Shown: positions 1 to 8,492, counted from the first letter of the stretch. The stretch: 15,043 nt of DNA from Clostridiaceae bacterium (GCA_016297555.1 JAEDGK010000047.1:1-15043); one strand, 5' to 3'. Translations and numbers: made by a program. The notes: generated by a model not told the origin, from the sequence alone.

Positions 1-58
1 CGGTGTTGCCACCGAGGGATTTTAAGTCCCTTGCGTCTGCCGATTTCGCCACACCGGC
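1..58 (-). tRNA. tRNA-Leu(UAA), 3' end cut by window edge
   Basis: On the minus strand the 5' end at 58 gives acceptor GCCGGTG, then TG, a D arm (GCG/CGC stem with the GG-containing loop), a five-pair anticodon stem AGGGA/TCCCT around loop CTTAAAA (anticodon UAA), and a long class-II variable arm CGGTG-GCAA-CACCG at 1-14. The long variable arm and UAA anticodon identify leucine. The T arm and the 3' half of the acceptor lie beyond position 1, so whether CCA is encoded cannot be seen. It has its own promoter at 113-141 and is separate from the ATPase operon, which terminates upstream of it. Confidence 0.95.
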
Positions 59-69
59 AATTTTGCCGG
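54..69 (-). repeat. Palindrome spanning leader and tRNA 5' end
   Basis: The 16-base sequence CCGGCAATTTTGCCGG is a perfect inverted repeat. One half is the last leader bases; the other includes the first bases of the mature tRNA acceptor strand. In the precursor, the leader could therefore pair with the tRNA 5' end. The pairing is visible in the sequence; any role in processing is inference. Confidence 0.5.
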
Positions 70-112
70 CTTTTCGGGCGCAAAGAGCCCTTTAATCCAT
101 TCCGGCGACATA

Positions 113-141
113 ATTATAGTTTATTTTGTTAAATTTGTCAA
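113..141 (-). promoter_or_regulatory. Consensus sigma-A promoter of tRNA-Leu
   Basis: On the minus strand a perfect TTGACA (136-141) is separated by exactly 17 bases from a perfect TATAAT (113-118). Transcription would start near 106, leaving a leader of about 48 bases before the tRNA 5' end. A full-consensus promoter is typical of stable RNA genes. It lies downstream of the ATPase terminator, so the tRNA is independently expressed. Confidence 0.9.
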
Positions 142-180
142 CAGTATTTGCGATAATTTAATATTCTCTTTTTGATATTA

Positions 181-227
181 AAATCAAAATTTAAGCAGGA
201 AAAGGCAAAACGCCGTTCCCTGCTTAA
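181..227 (-). terminator. Intrinsic terminator of the V-ATPase operon
   Basis: On the minus strand, directly after the subunit D stop, TTAAGCAGG (219-227) pairs with CCTGCTTAA (191-199). An inner GGC/GCC stem can also form in the loop. A T-rich tail, ATTTTGATTTT, follows. Together these are a nine-pair hairpin plus U-tract at the end of a nine-gene operon, so a Rho-independent terminator is the natural reading. Confidence 0.8.
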
Positions 228-229
228 TA

Positions 230-880
230 TCATTCGTAATGATGAGCCTGAGCAAGCATCATATCCTTGACCTTCATCAGCCTTGTAGTTGTGCTTCTCT
301 CGTTTTCATCAAGCTTCATTGCAATGAATTTTATTGTTTCTTCATACTGAGGTATCATAACATGCTCCAGAGCGTTAACTCTGCGGCGTGTTTTTTCAAT
401 TTCATCCGCCAGCAGGCGGCAGGATTTTTCAAGCTCGGCAAGCCGTATCAGCTTCGGCATAATGTCAGACAGCGCTTTTACCGCATCGTCAAGATCGCCC
501 GAGGTTTCGGCAAAGCCGTAGGAATATATATCGTTTTCATCCGCCGTTTTGAATTTAACATCAAAAACGGGAATCATAACGCTCATAACATTCTTTTCGC
601 TGACCTCAAGGCTCATTTCCTGCCTCGGAAGCATCAAAGCGACATCAAGGCTTTTGTCGCTCATAACGCAGCGTGCAACCGACATTGCGGTGTTTGCCCG
701 CTCAATCCCCTGCTCAACCTCAATGCGAAGCTCCTTGTTTTCTCTGACCATATCGAGAAAGCGGCGCATAAGCTCGTCACGCTTATCTTTAAGAAGCTTA
801 TGACCTCTGCGCGCCGTTACAAGCTTGCGTTTGAGGTTAGTCAGCTCCATTCTGGTCGGATTAACATTCAGAATTGCCAT
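230..880 (-). CDS. ntpD: V/A-type ATPase subunit D (central rotor shaft)
   Basis: This 216-aa protein is the central-stalk subunit that turns inside the A3B3 head and couples ATP hydrolysis to the membrane rotor. The N-terminus has the family hallmark NPTRMELTNLKRKLVTARRG (residues 8-27), followed by GHKLLKDKRDEL. Both ends are predicted long helices (about 10-75 and 140-210) that would form the antiparallel coiled-coil shaft, with a small domain between. Length matches the family (about 200-220 aa). The ATG at 880 is preceded by GGAAGG, 29 bases after the subunit B stop. It is the last gene of the operon, as D is in the core of the E. hirae ntp cluster, and a terminator follows immediately. 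The E. hirae ntpH and ntpJ genes that follow D there are absent. Confidence 0.95.
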   Translation of the reverse strand: MAILNVNPTRMELTNLKRKLVTARRGHKLLKDKRDELMRRFLDMVRENKELRIEVEQGIERANTAMSVARCVMSDKSLDVALMLPRQEMSLEVSEKNVMSVMIPVFDVKFKTADENDIYSYGFAETSGDLDDAVKALSDIMPKLIRLAELEKSCRLLADEIEKTRRRVNALEHVMIPQYEETIKFIAMKLDENERSTTTRLMKVKDMMLAQAHHYE

Positions 881-909
881 CGGGTATCACTTCCTTCCGA
901 AAGGGATTT

Positions 910-2286
910 TCAGTCTGCCTTGCCGTAGTATTTATCAAGCAGCTCGTCGCTTATTCTCTTCAGCTCGCTTCTGGGCAGAATTGAAAGCAGCTTCCAGCCC
1001 GTATCAAGCGTTTCTTCAATGCTTCTGTTTGTATCAAAGCCCTGTGAAACATATACCTTTTCAAATTCATCGGCAAACTTTGCATAAAGCTTATCCATAT
1101 CGGTCAAAGCCGCCTCGCCGAGAATAACCATAAGCTCCTTGGCGTCTTTTCCGCGGGCATAAGCCGAGAAAAGCTGGTTCATCGTGTTAGAATGGTCTTC
1201 TCTTGTTTTTCCGACGCCTATGCCCTTATCTTTAAGACGCGAAAGTGAGGGAAGAACATCGATAGGCGGATTAACGCCCTTTCTGTAAAGCTCACGGCTG
1301 AGGATTATCTGACCCTCGGTAATGTAGCCCGTAAGGTCGGGAATGGGATGGGTTTTATCATCCTCGGGCATTGTAAGAATAGGAATCATCGTAATGCTTC
1401 CCTCTTTACCCTTCTGCCTGCCGGCTCTTTCATATATAGTAGCAAGGTCGGTATACATATATCCGGGATAGCCTCTTCTGCCGGGCACTTCCTTTCTTGC
1501 CGCCGAAACCTCACGCAGAGCGTCGGCATAGTTGGTTATATCCGTCAAAATAACAAGAACATGCATTCCCTTGTCAAAAGCAAGATATTCCGCCGCAGTC
1601 AGCGCCATTTTGGGCGTTGCTATTCTTTCAATGGCGGGGTCATTGGCAAGGTTTGAAAACATTACCGTTCTGTCAAGCGCACCCGTGCTCTTGAAGCTCT
1701 GAACAAAGAAATCGGACTCCTCAAAGGTTATGCCCATTGCGGCAAAAACAACGGCGAACTGCTCGTTAGCTCCTCTAACCTTTGCCTGCCTTGCAATCTG
1801 GGCGGCAAGCTCCGCATGGGGCAGACCCGAAGCGGAGAAAATCGGAAGCTTCTGACCGCGGACAAGCGTGTTAAGTCCGTCGATTGCGGAAACGCCTGTC
1901 TGAATAAATTCCTGAGGATAACTTCTTGCTGCCGGATTCATCGGAACGCCGTTAACATCGGCTCGCTTTTCGGGAATAATCTCGGGACCTCCGTCAATGG
2001 GTCTGCCGAGTCCGTCAAAAACTCTGCCGAGCATATCAAGCGAAAGACCGAGCTCCATCTGTCTGCCGAGAAATCTGACCTTGCTCTGAGCAAGATTTAT
2101 GCCCGTGGAGCTTTCAAAAAGCTGAACGAGAGCGTTTGTGCCGTCAACCTCAAGCACGCGGCAGCGGCGTTTTTCGCCGTTTGCAAGCTCTATTTCGCCA
2201 AGCTCATTATAAGCAACGCCTTCAACCTCGCGCACAAGCATAAGAGGACCCGCTACCTCCTGTATGGTTCTGTATTCCTTGGGCAT
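910..2286 (-). CDS. ntpB: V/A-type ATPase subunit B (non-catalytic nucleotide-site subunit)
   Basis: This 458-aa subunit alternates with A in the A3B3 hexamer. It opens with a beta-barrel domain (about 1-75), then an alpha/beta nucleotide-binding fold in which the P-loop is degenerate (SASGLPHAELAAQ near 151-163), as expected for the non-catalytic subunit. The segment PPIDVLPSLSRLKDKGIG contains Arg350, the arginine finger that reaches into the neighbouring A subunit's active site. VILTDITNYADALREVS (about 245-261) is the other family signature. The ATG shares its A with the TGA stop of subunit A (TGATG). AAGGAGG lies seven bases upstream within the end of A, so A and B are translationally coupled, fitting their 1:1 stoichiometry. 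Confidence 0.97.
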   Translation of the reverse strand: MPKEYRTIQEVAGPLMLVREVEGVAYNELGEIELANGEKRRCRVLEVDGTNALVQLFESSTGINLAQSKVRFLGRQMELGLSLDMLGRVFDGLGRPIDGGPEIIPEKRADVNGVPMNPAARSYPQEFIQTGVSAIDGLNTLVRGQKLPIFSASGLPHAELAAQIARQAKVRGANEQFAVVFAAMGITFEESDFFVQSFKSTGALDRTVMFSNLANDPAIERIATPKMALTAAEYLAFDKGMHVLVILTDITNYADALREVSAARKEVPGRRGYPGYMYTDLATIYERAGRQKGKEGSITMIPILTMPEDDKTHPIPDLTGYITEGQIILSRELYRKGVNPPIDVLPSLSRLKDKGIGVGKTREDHSNTMNQLFSAYARGKDAKELMVILGEAALTDMDKLYAKFADEFEKVYVSQGFDTNRSIEETLDTGWKLLSILPRSELKRISDELLDKYYGKAD

Positions 2287-4058
2287 CAGAAATCCTCCTT
2301 CCTTTCAACGGCTTCCTTGAGCTGCATTTTCAGCTCATGGGAAATCTTCTCATATTCCGAATCAACATTTTCTTCTCTGATATATTTAAATCTGCCGATT
2401 GCTTCTCTGACGGGAAGCTTTACGATATCTTCAATATTTGCTCCGTTTTTGAGCGCTTCAAGCGAACTGTCATAGTATTCAATAACAAGCTTCATCATAC
2501 AGCGCTGCTTATTGAGCGACGAATAGGTATCAACCTCGTGGAAAGCAAGCTGATGGAGGAAATCCTCACGGATTGAACGGGCTGCTTCCATTTTTAGTCT
2601 GTCGGGAGCGGAAAGAGCGTCCATACCGACAAGCTTTACAATTTCATCAAGCGCCGCTTCGTCCGACAGCAGAGCCATAAGGCGTCCGCGAAGCTCGGTC
2701 CAATCCTCGCCGACATTGGCGTTAAACCATTTGCCGAGGGAATCCGCATAGAGCGAATAGCTCGTCAGCCAGTTGATTGCGGGGAAATGTCGCTTATAGG
2801 CAAGTGAAGAATCAAGACCCCAGAAAACCTTGACTATACGCAGAGTTGCCTGCGAAACGGGCTCGGAAATATCGCCGCCCGGAGGTGAAACAGCGCCGAT
2901 AACCGAAAGCGCACCCTCTCTTTCATCAGAGCCGAGAGAAATAACTCTGCCCGCACGCTCATAGAACTGAGCAAGGCGGCTGCCCAGATAAGCGGGATAG
3001 CCTTCTTCACCGGGCATCTCTTCAAGTCTGCCCGACATTTCACGCAGAGCCTCAGCCCATCTTGATGTTGAATCTGCCATAAGAGCAACGGAATAACCCA
3101 TATCGCGGAAATACTCCGCAATCGTTATGCCCGTGTAAATTGAAGCTTCACGAGCCGCAACGGGCATATCGGAAGTGTTTGCAATCAGAACGGTGCGCTC
3201 CATAAGCGACTTACCCGTATGGGGGTCGATAAGCTCGGGGAACTCATTAAGAACATCGGTCATTTCGTTTCCGCGCTCGCCGCAGCCGATATAAACAACT
3301 ATATCCGCTTCCGCCCACTTTGCAAGCTGATGCTGAGTTACGGTTTTGCCGCTGCCGAAGGGACCGGGAATAGCCGCAACGCCGCCCTTAGCAATCGGAA
3401 AAAGAGCGTCAACAACGCGCTGACCCGTAACAAGAGGAACATCGGGAGAAAGCTTTTTGGCATAAGGTCTTCCCTTTCTGACAGGCCATTTCTGCATAAG
3501 AGTAAACGAAAAATCTTCTCCGTTTTCCTTTTCGATAATTCCGACCTTATCGGTTATCTTATAATCGCCCTCGGCAATTTCTTTAACGGTTCCCTTTACA
3601 AGCGGAGGAACCATAATTTTGTGAACAACAACATCGGTTTCCTGAACCGTTCCGAGAACATCGCCGCCCGTTACTTTATCGCCGGCTTTAACGCAGGGAA
3701 CAAAGTGCCAGACTGCCTCACGGCTCAAAGCGGGAACCTCGATGCCTCTTTGGAGGTTGTTGCCCGCTATTTCGTAAAGAACATTAAGCGGTCTTTGAAT
3801 TCCGTCAAAAATGCCCTGAATAAGCCCCGGACCAAGCTCAACGCTCAGCGGCTCATCGGTTGATTCTACCGGCTCGCCCGTGCCGATTCCCGAGGTTTCC
3901 TCATAAACCTGAATTGAAGCACGGTCGCCGTGCATTTCGATTATTTCACCTATAAGTCTGCTGTTGCTTACGCGCACAACATCGAACATATTTGCATCGC
4001 GCATACCGGAAGCAACTACCAGCGGACCTGAAATTTTTGTTATAACACCTGTACTCAT
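2286..4058 (-). CDS. ntpA: V/A-type ATPase catalytic subunit A
   Basis: This 590-aa protein is the ATP-hydrolysing subunit of the cytoplasmic V1/A1 head. After the N-terminal barrel and the bulge domain specific to A subunits (about 110-190) comes a perfect Walker A, GPFGSGKT (232-239). The catalytic-glutamate segment GCGERGNE (258-265) follows, then the signature ALMADSTSRWAEALREMSGR (from about 325). A helical C-terminal domain completes it. The start chosen is the ATG at 4058 (MSTGVITKISGPLVV), which matches how family members begin. An in-frame ATG exists at 4166, but it would add 36 unrelated residues and run into the end of subunit F. The ribosome binding site here is weak (AAAGGCG). 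The gap after subunit F is 52 bases, the largest within the operon. Confidence 0.97.
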   Translation of the reverse strand: MSTGVITKISGPLVVASGMRDANMFDVVRVSNSRLIGEIIEMHGDRASIQVYEETSGIGTGEPVESTDEPLSVELGPGLIQGIFDGIQRPLNVLYEIAGNNLQRGIEVPALSREAVWHFVPCVKAGDKVTGGDVLGTVQETDVVVHKIMVPPLVKGTVKEIAEGDYKITDKVGIIEKENGEDFSFTLMQKWPVRKGRPYAKKLSPDVPLVTGQRVVDALFPIAKGGVAAIPGPFGSGKTVTQHQLAKWAEADIVVYIGCGERGNEMTDVLNEFPELIDPHTGKSLMERTVLIANTSDMPVAAREASIYTGITIAEYFRDMGYSVALMADSTSRWAEALREMSGRLEEMPGEEGYPAYLGSRLAQFYERAGRVISLGSDEREGALSVIGAVSPPGGDISEPVSQATLRIVKVFWGLDSSLAYKRHFPAINWLTSYSLYADSLGKWFNANVGEDWTELRGRLMALLSDEAALDEIVKLVGMDALSAPDRLKMEAARSIREDFLHQLAFHEVDTYSSLNKQRCMMKLVIEYYDSSLEALKNGANIEDIVKLPVREAIGRFKYIREENVDSEYEKISHELKMQLKEAVERKEDF

Positions 4059-4110
4059 ATTTTGTGCCACGCCTTTCAGTTGATGTGGTTGATTTTTATT
4101 GAAACGCAGC

Positions 4111-4422
4111 TTACGACAAAATGTCGGAGCCAACGGCTTTTTCAACAAATTTGCTGACATTTGCAAGCCCGAGACCCGTGTTGCCGCGAACTCCCGGAAC
4201 GGGAATTATTGCAGGGAGAGGTTTTGAAGCATAGCGCTCAATTTCATCCGGTATCTCGGACGCGAGCTGCTCGGTGATATATATGACGCCGTAGCCGTTA
4301 TCGGCAAGGCGGCGAATGGTGTGAGCCGCCTGAACAGGGTCGGTCACGGGAAAAATATTAACGCCGAGAGAAGCAAAGCCGTAAATGCTGTCCTTATCTC
4401 CCATAGCGGCAAGCTTATACAT
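4111..4422 (-). CDS. ntpG: V/A-type ATPase subunit F (central stalk)
   Basis: This 103-aa protein binds subunit D in the central stalk; in E. hirae the equivalent is NtpG. The family pattern is clear: MYKLAAMGDKDSIYGFASLG at the N-terminus, then the YGVIYITEQLASEI strand-helix and a ProAlaIleIlePro-type strand near residue 65-75, forming a small alpha/beta (CheY-like) fold. Length agrees with the usual 100-110 aa. The ATG at 4422 overlaps the end of subunit C by eight bases, with GTGAGGG as ribosome binding site inside C, so the two are probably translationally coupled. A second Met at residue 7 is rejected as the start because homologues share the MYK-x(4)-GDKDS opening. Confidence 0.93.
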   Translation of the reverse strand: MYKLAAMGDKDSIYGFASLGVNIFPVTDPVQAAHTIRRLADNGYGVIYITEQLASEIPDEIERYASKPLPAIIPVPGVRGNTGLGLANVSKFVEKAVGSDILS

Positions 4423-5377
4423 ATATATCCCTCACTCTCTGCAAAATCGTTTCGGCGGGAATTCCGCTCGCCTTTGCCGAAAGAATTATTCTGACATTTT
4501 TGGTTTCAGCCTGCTTCGCAAAATAGTAAGCGATAATCGGGTCGGGACCGAAGGTTTCGTATTTTGCGCTTTCAAGCCACGAAACAATCGCATTGTCACA
4601 TTGCTTTTCAAACTCGGCAAAGCCTTTTTTGATGCTTTCGGCAAGAAATCCGTATTCCGTTGAAGAAAGGTATTCCGCCAGCTTGTCGCCGCCGTCGGCG
4701 CTTTGGAGAAGTTCCCTGTTATTCATTCCGCAATCGCACATTGCGTCAAGCGCAAAATCATCGCTCTTGCCCATAGTGCGGCAGCGAAGCGCGGTTTTGA
4801 TGTTTGCACAAGCGGCATAAAGCCCCGCAATTCTCATCATAAGCGCACTTTCGGATTTTTTTGCAAAAGCAAGCCTTGCTTCAAGCGAAGCCCTGTCAAG
4901 AACGCTCTCGGCAAGCTGACCGCTTTCAAGCTTTGAAACTGCCTCATAAGCCGTTTGAGCGCAGGAGGCAAGATACTCCGGCAACTCGCTGAAATCGCAG
5001 TCCGTTACCGCCTGAGTAATAAGCTGCGTATCCGTAATGCAGGGATAAACATAATATTCGGCGGGGTCGCGGTCTGAAAAAACGCATTTAATTGCCGCCT
5101 TTAAGTTAAAAAAGTCGTTTGCGACAACCAAAGCTTCAAGCAGCGAGGCATCGGGCGCACTCTCCGCGATAAGCTCCCAAGCTTTTGTAAGTTCACGCTC
5201 GGCAATATCAAAGCTTTCGCCGTTTTCGGGAACTGCCCAGCCCTTATCTGCAAGCAGACGAACCGCCGAACCGTAATCGGGAGCGGAAACAAGCTGCTCA
5301 ATATCGGCGGGGGCAAGCAGAGCCGTTTCGTTTGCCCTTATCCTTGCTACGGAATAGGCATATTCGGTTTCACGCAT
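4415..5377 (-). CDS. ntpC: V/A-type ATPase subunit C (AC39-type rotor socket)
   Basis: This 320-aa protein belongs to the AC39/subunit d family, the funnel-shaped connector that seats the central shaft on the K-subunit ring. It starts with the typical EYAYSVARIRANETALLAP segment and is almost entirely predicted helix, in three repeated bundles. Near the end is the characteristic sequence GPDPIIAYYFAKQAETKNVR (about 283-302), followed by IRIILSAKASGIP-type residues. Length is close to the family's 320-380 aa. The ATG at 5377 lies 16 bases after the subunit E stop with a close GGTGAGG site. Its own stop overlaps the subunit F start. Sequence conservation in this family is low, so identity rests on length, C-terminal motif and operon position together. 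Confidence 0.92.
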   Translation of the reverse strand: MRETEYAYSVARIRANETALLAPADIEQLVSAPDYGSAVRLLADKGWAVPENGESFDIAERELTKAWELIAESAPDASLLEALVVANDFFNLKAAIKCVFSDRDPAEYYVYPCITDTQLITQAVTDCDFSELPEYLASCAQTAYEAVSKLESGQLAESVLDRASLEARLAFAKKSESALMMRIAGLYAACANIKTALRCRTMGKSDDFALDAMCDCGMNNRELLQSADGGDKLAEYLSSTEYGFLAESIKKGFAEFEKQCDNAIVSWLESAKYETFGPDPIIAYYFAKQAETKNVRIILSAKASGIPAETILQRVRDIYV

Positions 5378-5393
5378 AATCCCTCACCGCCTG

Positions 5394-5984
5394 TCAAAAT
5401 ATAATTTCGCTGATTTTTGCTTTGTAAATATCGGCGTTGGCTTCTATTACAGCCTCAAATGAGCAGTTAATCTCAATATCGCCGTAAATCAGAATAATAC
5501 CGCTCTCAATATCGGCGGGTTCTTTTGAAAGAACGCACGCCGCTTTCTTTTCCGCAAGCTCCGCGGCAAGCTTTTTATCAAAATCCGACGGAAGCCTTGC
5601 CAAATCGCGGCTTGAAAGCTTTGCAACACACTCGCCGCTCATGGCGTTATCGCGCGCAAGCTTGAGTACCGCGGAAAAATATTCACTCTCGGGCAGCGCA
5701 AGCAGCGAGGCAAGAAGCTCTTTGAGAACAGAATTTACAGCCTCAACCTTTGCTGCAAGAACGGCGCGCTTTTCCGTCTGCTCCGCGCCCGAGCGAGCCA
5801 TAGAAATTATGTTTTCGCTCTCTTTTCGGGCGTCCGCTTCAATTTTGGAGGCGAGCTTTTTGCCGTCTTCCTCTGCCTGCGCCGTTATTTGGGCGCATTG
5901 CTTTTCGGCATTTTCGGTTATAGCTTCAACCCTTGCCGCGCTGTCGCCGTTTATCTTGTTTAAAATTTTATCTAAACCCGTCAT
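5394..5984 (-). CDS. ntpE: V/A-type ATPase subunit E (peripheral stalk)
   Basis: This 196-aa stator subunit pairs with the G/H-type subunit encoded by the first gene to form the peripheral stalks that hold the A3B3 head still. Residues 1-80 form one long Ala/Glu/Lys-rich helix, the stalk. The C-terminal half is a globular head ending with the family motif GIILIYGDIEINCSFEAVIE (about 160-180). The start is taken as the ATG at 5984, which has AGAGG eight bases upstream. A TTG eight codons earlier (6008) would overlap the subunit K stop and consume this ribosome binding site, so it was not used. The gene begins 20 bases after the subunit K stop. Confidence 0.92.
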   Translation of the reverse strand: MTGLDKILNKINGDSAARVEAITENAEKQCAQITAQAEEDGKKLASKIEADARKESENIISMARSGAEQTEKRAVLAAKVEAVNSVLKELLASLLALPESEYFSAVLKLARDNAMSGECVAKLSSRDLARLPSDFDKKLAAELAEKKAACVLSKEPADIESGIILIYGDIEINCSFEAVIEANADIYKAKISEIIF

Positions 5985-6004
5985 GGTTTTTTCCTCTCGT
6001 GATA

Positions 6005-6490
6005 TCAAACGCCGAGCTTGCCGACGCTGATGATTGAAAGCAGAGAAACAAGCAGAGCAAGAACCGCATAGGTTTCAACCATAACAGCCATGGTAATGGC
6101 TTTACCGCTCTGATCGGGCTTTTTGGCGATTATTCCGACGCCCGCAGCAGCCGCTTTGCCCTGAGAAATGCCTGAGAAATAACCTACAACCGCAATGGGA
6201 AGGCAGGCTCCGAAATAGAGCAGACCGGTTGCCGTTGAAATCGGCTCAAAGCTGCCGCCGATAATGCCGACCTGAAGAAGAACAAGGATTGCGGCAAGGA
6301 AGCCGTAAAGACCCTGTGTGCCGGGAAGAATCTGAAGAATAAGAACCTTACCGAATTTTGAGGGGTCTTCAGTAACAACGCCTGCGCCCGCCTGACCGAC
6401 AAGTCCTACGCCCTTTGCAGAGCCCATACCTGCGAAGATTGCGGCAGCAGCCGCGCCTATAAGTGCAAAAACAATACCGAGATTATCCAT
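6005..6490 (-). CDS. ntpK: V-type ATPase subunit K (duplicated c-ring proteolipid, Na+-binding type)
   Basis: This 161-aa membrane protein has four hydrophobic helices arranged as two fused hairpins, the duplicated form of the rotor proteolipid (residues 5-75 and 88-158). The repeat is visible: GSAKGVGLVGQAGAGVV in the first half mirrors GISQGKAAAAGVGIIAK in the second. The ion-carrying carboxylate is Glu139 in MVETYAVLAL of helix 4; the first hairpin lacks an equivalent, as is usual for V-type K. LPGTQGLYGF (Thr58, Gln59) and SQGK (Gln110) match residues known to coordinate Na+ in E. hirae NtpK (Thr64, Gln65, Gln110, Glu139). A Na+-driven enzyme is therefore predicted. The ATG lies one base after the subunit I stop; AAGGAGG sits inside the last codons of I. 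Confidence 0.96.
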   Translation of the reverse strand: MDNLGIVFALIGAAAAAIFAGMGSAKGVGLVGQAGAGVVTEDPSKFGKVLILQILPGTQGLYGFLAAILVLLQVGIIGGSFEPISTATGLLYFGACLPIAVVGYFSGISQGKAAAAGVGIIAKKPDQSGKAITMAVMVETYAVLALLVSLLSIISVGKLGV

Positions 6491-6491
6491 T

Positions 6492-8492
6492 TTATTTTTC
6501 CTCCTTGAGTTTAAAGTATTTTGTATTGGCAGTTAACGGGGCGAAGGCTCTGCCGCCGCCCTCATAAAACTTGGAATACAGCTCAACATATTGGAGCCTG
6601 TTTGTGTGAACATAAGTGCCTATCATATTGATGGCAATGTTGATTGTGTGACCGACGATAAACACGAAAACGAGCAAAACGGCTTTTACAACCGGATTTG
6701 ACGGAATTGTGCCGAGCATATTGACAACCTGTGCAATAACGCCCGTGCAAAGGCTCAGAGCAAGCAGTCTCGAATAAGAAAGAACATCGCCGAGATAGCC
6801 CGAGCCGACATTATAAAGCCCGTAGAGTCCGCCTCCGAGTTTTCCGATAAGGCTCTTTGACGAGCGCCCGCTTGTAAGAACAACCGCGATAACGCCTGCA
6901 ATCGCAAGATATTTGCCGACGGTCAGAACGACCTGAGGCATTCCGCCTGCTATCATATTGGCGCAAATCGGAGCAACGCCGGTTACGAGCAGATAGACAG
7001 GAACCGTGTCGCATATCGCATCAAGCCTCTTGCCCTCTTTCCAAAGCATTACTAGCCTTACGGCAAGGCCGAGATAAAGGTGGCAAATTCCGAAAAGGAA
7101 AGAGAAAAGCAGCAATGTCATGGGATTGTTTCCTTCAAGAGGATCCATCCATATGGCAATATCCGCCGTGGTCAGGTTTTTGCCGAAGAAGTTATTGGCA
7201 ACAACTGGGATAATATCGCCGAACCAGCCGCCGAACATCGCGCCCCAGAACATTGTGGAAATTCCGCAATAGAAGAACAGATTCATATTCTTCTTCATAT
7301 TCTCCTCAAGCTTCAGCTTCTTTTTGGCAATGAAAGTGAAAAGCACCATCAGAAGCCCGTAGCCTGCGTCCGAAAGCATAAGCCCGAAGAAGAAATAATA
7401 GAAAAACGACATTATCGGGCTCGGGTCAGGGTCATCCTTTGCGGGAAGCGCATACATTGCGGTTATCGATTCCATCGGAGCATTGAAGCTGTTGTTTTCA
7501 AGCAGAACGGGCACATCGGCATCCTCCGGCGGGTCGGTAACCGAAACTGCCGCCGTGAATTTTTCCTCAATCTGAGAAACAAGGGCGTCAACCCGTTTTT
7601 CGGGAACATAGCCGCTGATTATTATAACGCTTTCGCTCGTTGAAAGCAGGTTGAGCGCCTCATATTTATCGTGCCTTACGGAGAAATAGTCGCGCACAAA
7701 TTCAATGTTGCTTCTGTTTGAAGCAAGACTGACTATTTCTTTTTCACTCGATTTGATTTCTTCGGTCAAATCTTCAATTTGTTTTTGACTTCGCTCGTAT
7801 CTCACGCGCGGCGGATGCTTTGTAGGATCCGTAGGATAAGCAAATCCGAGCGTTCTCAGTGCCTCATAAACCTTATCTTTACATTCTCTGTGGCAAACAA
7901 CGAAAATACAGCTTCTGTCTTTTCCGTGAGAAACAATCTCACATTCAAGCCGTTCCTCGCCCTCAAGAGCGGGTGCAAGAGCCGTCATCAAGCTTTCGGC
8001 AGTAAAATCGCCGGGCAGAGTTCCGATAAAAGCGGCTGTGGTCTGCGTTCCCGAAAACTGCATGGGAACATCGAGCGAGAGCCACGGCTCAAGCCAGTCC
8101 ATGGCGGCGCGAAGCCTTGCGATGCCGGCTTTTGACTCGGCTATTGCCTTTTCGCAGCAGCAGATATTGTAGCAAACGGCAAGCATTTTATCTGCAATAT
8201 CGGATTTTTTAATGTATTCCGACACGCTTATTTCCCGCCTTGCTTCAAACGAAGCAAGCAGCCCTTTCTTTTGGGGCGCATATTTATCGAGAATTGAAAG
8301 CGCCGTCTGCGCCGTATCCATATATTTTTCAAACTGCGAAACCGTTCTGCCCGAGGACAGGCGGGCAAGACCCTCAGTTTCCTCCTGTTCGTGCAGCTCT
8401 ATGACCGAGCGCATCTGGAGAAAATCGAATATATCTTTGCCCTGCTCAATGGGAGCGGCTATTTCAATATATTTCATTTTTAACTTTGCCAA
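6492..8492 (-). CDS. ntpI: V/A-type ATPase subunit I (membrane stator, a-subunit)
   Basis: This 666-aa protein carries the ion half-channels against which the K ring turns. The first half (about 1-340) is cytoplasmic with coiled-coil segments that anchor the peripheral stalks. The second half has about seven to eight membrane helices, starting at IMSFFYYFFFGLMLSDAGYG. The conserved ion-path arginines are present in SYSRLLALSLCTG (about Arg575) and HTNRLQYVELYSKFYEGGG (about Arg632), matching the two arginines known in E. hirae and Thermus. The start is TTG at 8492: GGGAGG sits seven bases upstream, whereas the ATG five codons later would be over 20 bases from it. The gene lies 38 bases after the first gene of the operon. 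Confidence 0.95.
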   Translation of the reverse strand: MAKLKMKYIEIAAPIEQGKDIFDFLQMRSVIELHEQEETEGLARLSSGRTVSQFEKYMDTAQTALSILDKYAPQKKGLLASFEARREISVSEYIKKSDIADKMLAVCYNICCCEKAIAESKAGIARLRAAMDWLEPWLSLDVPMQFSGTQTTAAFIGTLPGDFTAESLMTALAPALEGEERLECEIVSHGKDRSCIFVVCHRECKDKVYEALRTLGFAYPTDPTKHPPRVRYERSQKQIEDLTEEIKSSEKEIVSLASNRSNIEFVRDYFSVRHDKYEALNLLSTSESVIIISGYVPEKRVDALVSQIEEKFTAAVSVTDPPEDADVPVLLENNSFNAPMESITAMYALPAKDDPDPSPIMSFFYYFFFGLMLSDAGYGLLMVLFTFIAKKKLKLEENMKKNMNLFFYCGISTMFWGAMFGGWFGDIIPVVANNFFGKNLTTADIAIWMDPLEGNNPMTLLLFSFLFGICHLYLGLAVRLVMLWKEGKRLDAICDTVPVYLLVTGVAPICANMIAGGMPQVVLTVGKYLAIAGVIAVVLTSGRSSKSLIGKLGGGLYGLYNVGSGYLGDVLSYSRLLALSLCTGVIAQVVNMLGTIPSNPVVKAVLLVFVFIVGHTINIAINMIGTYVHTNRLQYVELYSKFYEGGGRAFAPLTANTKYFKLKEEK

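Noticed and set aside
239..928. A 229-codon open frame on the plus strand opposite subunit D
   Set aside because: It lies wholly antisense to a confidently identified ATPase gene, has no family resemblance, and arises from codon bias of the real strand. The same holds for the other long antisense frames across 825-8500.
4059..4166. A 36-residue N-terminal extension of ATPase subunit A starting at ATG 4166
   Set aside because: Homologues begin at the MSTGVITKISGP segment, and the extension would overlap the end of subunit F with unrelated residues.
5985..6008. TTG start at 6008 for ATPase subunit E
   Set aside because: It overlaps the stop of subunit K and covers the AGAGG ribosome binding site that serves the ATG at 5984.
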